Source: Symbiodinium natans
Taxonomy: Eukaryota; Sar; Dinophyceae; Suessiales; Symbiodiniaceae
Assembly: GCA_905221605.1 (NCBI GenBank)
Contig: CAJNDS010000333.1
Span: forward strand, 23,501-87,500
DNA length: 64,000 bases
Direction: 5' to 3'
The notes under the pieces were generated by a model. It was not told where the DNA came from. It did no database searches and saw only the letters and a list, made by a program, of their open reading frames with translations. Position numbers and translations under genes: made by a program. Below, piece by piece: positions 61,701 through 64,000 of the stretch. Numbering within the stretch: the stretch's first letter is position 1; every line of letters begins with the position of its first letter.

Positions 61701-62759
61701 TGACAGCCTACGTGTCAGATGGGAGTTGCCACCACACAGAAAGCAAGCATACTCAGCATGATCTTGTGTAGCGTCAGGTTGTGGCAGCATTGCATGGGGC
61801 CGCCCCTAAACAACAAATAGCTTGATTTGTTGAGCAGCTTGATGAATGTGGAGCGTGTGCAAGGAGATCCTGGTGAAGCTGCGAGTGTTTGGTTTCAGAG
61901 AATATCTGCGCGGTGCGGATTGGCAACTTGAAGCAATGCCGGTGTATCAGGGTACTGCAAGCTGGCAGACCGCCAAGTCCATAAAAGCTGTGTGGCAGGT
62001 GCAAGCCCGAGTGTAGGTGGGTTGCGAGCATTGCGAGCTGCAGGCTTGAAGGGAAGTGTGCTCGACCAAGGTACTGGAGCTGGTTTGATATCCTTTGCGC
62101 TGCTTGCATGTACGTCTGGCTACACTGCATTGTTTTCCTATCTGCCTATTTTTCTAGTCTTGGTTGCTGAGTTAGGCTGGCTGAAGCTCTCCTAGCTTGA
62201 AACCAAGCCCGGAAACAAGAACCCGCTGGCTAGTTGATGCAGCTGTTTTGAGAGCCCTTGGTCATGGAGTCAGGAAGGAAGTTGAAGGAAATTATTCAGA
62301 GCTCGCAACATCGCTCCTCAATCAACCTGGAAGAAGTTGATTCCAGCGGATCCTGCTTCAAACTTGAGGTAGTGCTGGCCATCGTGGATCTCAGTTTAAC
62401 GTACTCCAACAGTGTCCGAGCCCTTGACAGAGCTTCGTGCGTGCCATTATCTTAGCAGTTCTTTCTCGCTCTTGGTAGAGGCCGGAGCTGCTCCACCGGC
62501 GGATTCATCAACCGATTCATCAACAGAGAGCTCTCCCGCAGGCTCTGGGGTGGGTTTGTTGTGAAGCCCTGTGTGCACATTCGAGCAACGTGCTCCCATG
62601 ACAGCCTTAAGTGGAGCTGCAATGGCATGATCTGGCATGTTCCTGGCATGTTCCCCTGGTATCTCTTTTTGTTTTTCAGGAACCTTGGGCTCGCTCAAGA
62701 TGCTGAAGTTGGCCCGCTTGGGTCGAATTGTCCGATTGCTCAAGTTCAAGATTTTCCAG
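58778..62759 (+). CDS. Voltage-gated cation channel, S1-S4 (3' end outside window)
   Basis: Exons with consistent phase: 60543-60573, 60625-60738, 60822-60857, 61864-61922, 62071-62098, 62369-62393, 62680-62759. S1 is DIVPACVIVLSAAIAGLSQD; S2 is VLEIVFTAFFIGEILVKLRV with the usual acidic Glu; the S2-S3 loop is FGFREYLRGADW; S3 is YWSWFDILCVVLAIVDL; S4 is SLKMLKLARLGRIVRLLKFK, with a basic residue at every third position (K, K, R, R, R, K). This is the voltage sensor of a Na/Ca/K-type channel; the pore is not in the window, so ion selectivity is unknown. A likely first exon begins at ATG 58778 (HRHLLAISAEYERLSVENTE, coiled coil), and N-terminal cytosolic exons probably lie at 59820-60530 (for example SKLKRQSLGLSWQRFANPRP at about 60390-60450), but their edges are unsolved. 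Donors here are GC except one GT. It starts 512 bp after the sulfatase stop, same strand. Confidence 0.8.
59410..59505. repeat. Degenerate ~32-bp units, locus 3
   Basis: GGAATGCTCACCCTCCAGA and GCCGTAGAGAATCCCTGCAG resemble the units at 17985-18260 (GGAGTGCTCGCCCTCAGAGA and ATCCCGCAG). Only about three units are present. They lie within the presumed 5' part of the channel gene. Confidence 0.35.
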
Positions 62760-64000
62760 GAGAGGTGGTGCTGTGACGATAGTATTGAGGCCAGTCCCGG
62801 CTGCCCATGTGCCAGCACTTGAGCCCCTTGAGTGCTGTGTCCACATGGCGGGTAGAGACGGGTAGAGATCGCGTGCGGAGTGTGTACGGAGAGAGCTGGC
62901 TACGAACGACAATGATTTGGTCGCTTGGCGAGCGTGTGCACAAGCAAACCACGCATCTGGGACTAGGCAGCTACTAACAATAAGAGGGTGTCTTGGGAGG
63001 TTTCCCTTGCTGGTTGGCCGGGGTTGTTCGGATGGTGCGACTCAGAACGAAAAACGAAAAACCACATTCGCTTATGGCCTGAGTTTGCATCGACATTCTT
63101 CTCCAGGCTTTACGAGGGCCGATGATGTTTTGTTTGGATGATGATGATGATGATGAGAAGGAGGCAGAAGGGTGAATTCAGGACACTCTTCAGACTGAGA
63201 AATCTGAGAAGATGTGCCCCTCAAGGCTCTGGTGAAGGATGAGGGTCTTGAAAGGAAGAAAAAACTCTATGCGTCTGCGAAAGATCTGCGAACGGGCGCA
63301 ACAGGACATTTTTGATTGACGAATGGTTTGACGTAAGGCACCAGCTTGCTGTTCAGGAAATCCGCGCTTCAGTGCAAGACTGGTGATCGCTCCGCGAAAG
63401 TCCGCTGCAAGTCTGATGCATGCCTCGAAAAACCCAGCCAACGCGGTCCTCCACTTAGCCCTTCCCGGATAGATCGAGTCTTACAGTCAACTCCTGCTCA
63501 ACGCTCAACCATAAGCTGAAATCCGCACTTACACCTGTAGACATGACACACTCCAGAACGTTTTAAGGCTTAGAAGTGCGCGCGATTAGGCGCTCTAGAG
63601 TTCCGTCAAAGGAAAGATGCATTTCCAGAACAGCAATCTAGATCCACGGTCAGCTGTTACTGGGCTACCGAAGCTCTGCCGGCACAGCCTATGGTCTCGC
63701 ACTGCACTCCAGACTCCAAACTTACCGAGAGCAACTCCTGTAAACAACAACGCGTGCTTGTTGCTGGCGTCCTAGTAGTACACCCGCATTTGACTTTTGG
63801 ATGTCGACAGTGTCATGCTGCGTTTCAGGCGCACATGAATATGATGTCCCTCACGTGCATCGCAGCTTCACTTCTCACACAATTCGTAGTGTAGAGCAAG
63901 TGCTGGGCACGGAGTCAACGAAGGGCAGGGTGCCATTGCCATGCGACAAGATGTGAGAAAATGAGGCACCATGTGGCAAAATGTGGTAGGAAGTGAGAAT
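62760..64000. other. Presumed continuation of the channel gene; no exon identified
   Basis: The S4 exon ends at CAG followed by GAGAGG, a possible GA donor, so the S4-S5 linker and pore should follow. I found no convincing S5/pore exon before the window ends. A (GAT)n run of five units lies at about 63139-63156. A short open stretch after GTTTCAG at 63829 (AHMNMMSLTCIAASLL) is possible but unsupported. Confidence 0.35.

Overview
The window looks like nuclear DNA of a dinoflagellate, most likely a Suessiales/Symbiodiniaceae-type genome. The evidence is: (i) coding sequence broken into many very short exons whose junctions only keep frame if GC and GA are accepted as 5' splice sites next to GT, nearly always with AG|G acceptors; (ii) genes in the right half all on the + strand, head to tail; (iii) a very high load of micro- and minisatellites; (iv) degenerate TTTAGGG arrays. 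No bacterial operons, rRNA, tRNA, CRISPR or intact transposase/reverse transcriptase was recognised. Most long ORFs in the window are simple-repeat translations and were not annotated.

Three genes could be rebuilt by joining exons by eye. (1) 42194-45978: a J-domain protein with a C-terminal region resembling DNAJC11 (DUF3395). (2) 50819-58266: a complete secreted arylsulfatase in 18 exons, 585 codons plus stop, with signal peptide, CSPAR active-site cysteine and the usual metal ligands. (3) 58778 to beyond the window: a voltage-gated cation channel, read from S1 through S4. Between genes 1 and 2 lies a 3.2 kb satellite of about 203-bp units with a four-unit higher-order period.

Left part, 1-10 kb: a coiled-coil gene with four phase-0 exons (1828-2400), a further exon (5069-5237), a 560-bp CA/CG-type microsatellite, and scattered exon-like segments. 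10-19 kb: unidentified exons around a 640-bp 8/10-bp minisatellite, an unidentified multi-exon gene (12.4-13.9 kb), an AT-rich island, degenerate repeats, and a two-exon acidic segment (18.46-18.84 kb). 20.2-21.3 kb: a P-loop NTPase-like coding stretch broken by frame changes without splice sites. 21.6-22.5 kb: a second compound microsatellite, the inverted counterpart of the first. 24-28 kb: exons with ankyrin-repeat character. 28.8-30 kb: GA and AGC arrays, the latter in an ORF. 30-42 kb: mostly unassigned sequence with isolated coding-like segments.

The genes share no obvious pathway. The chaperone-like, sulfatase and channel genes are co-oriented neighbours, as expected for unidirectional dinoflagellate gene clusters. 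All models are hand splicing without transcript data; exon edges outside the three main genes are provisional.
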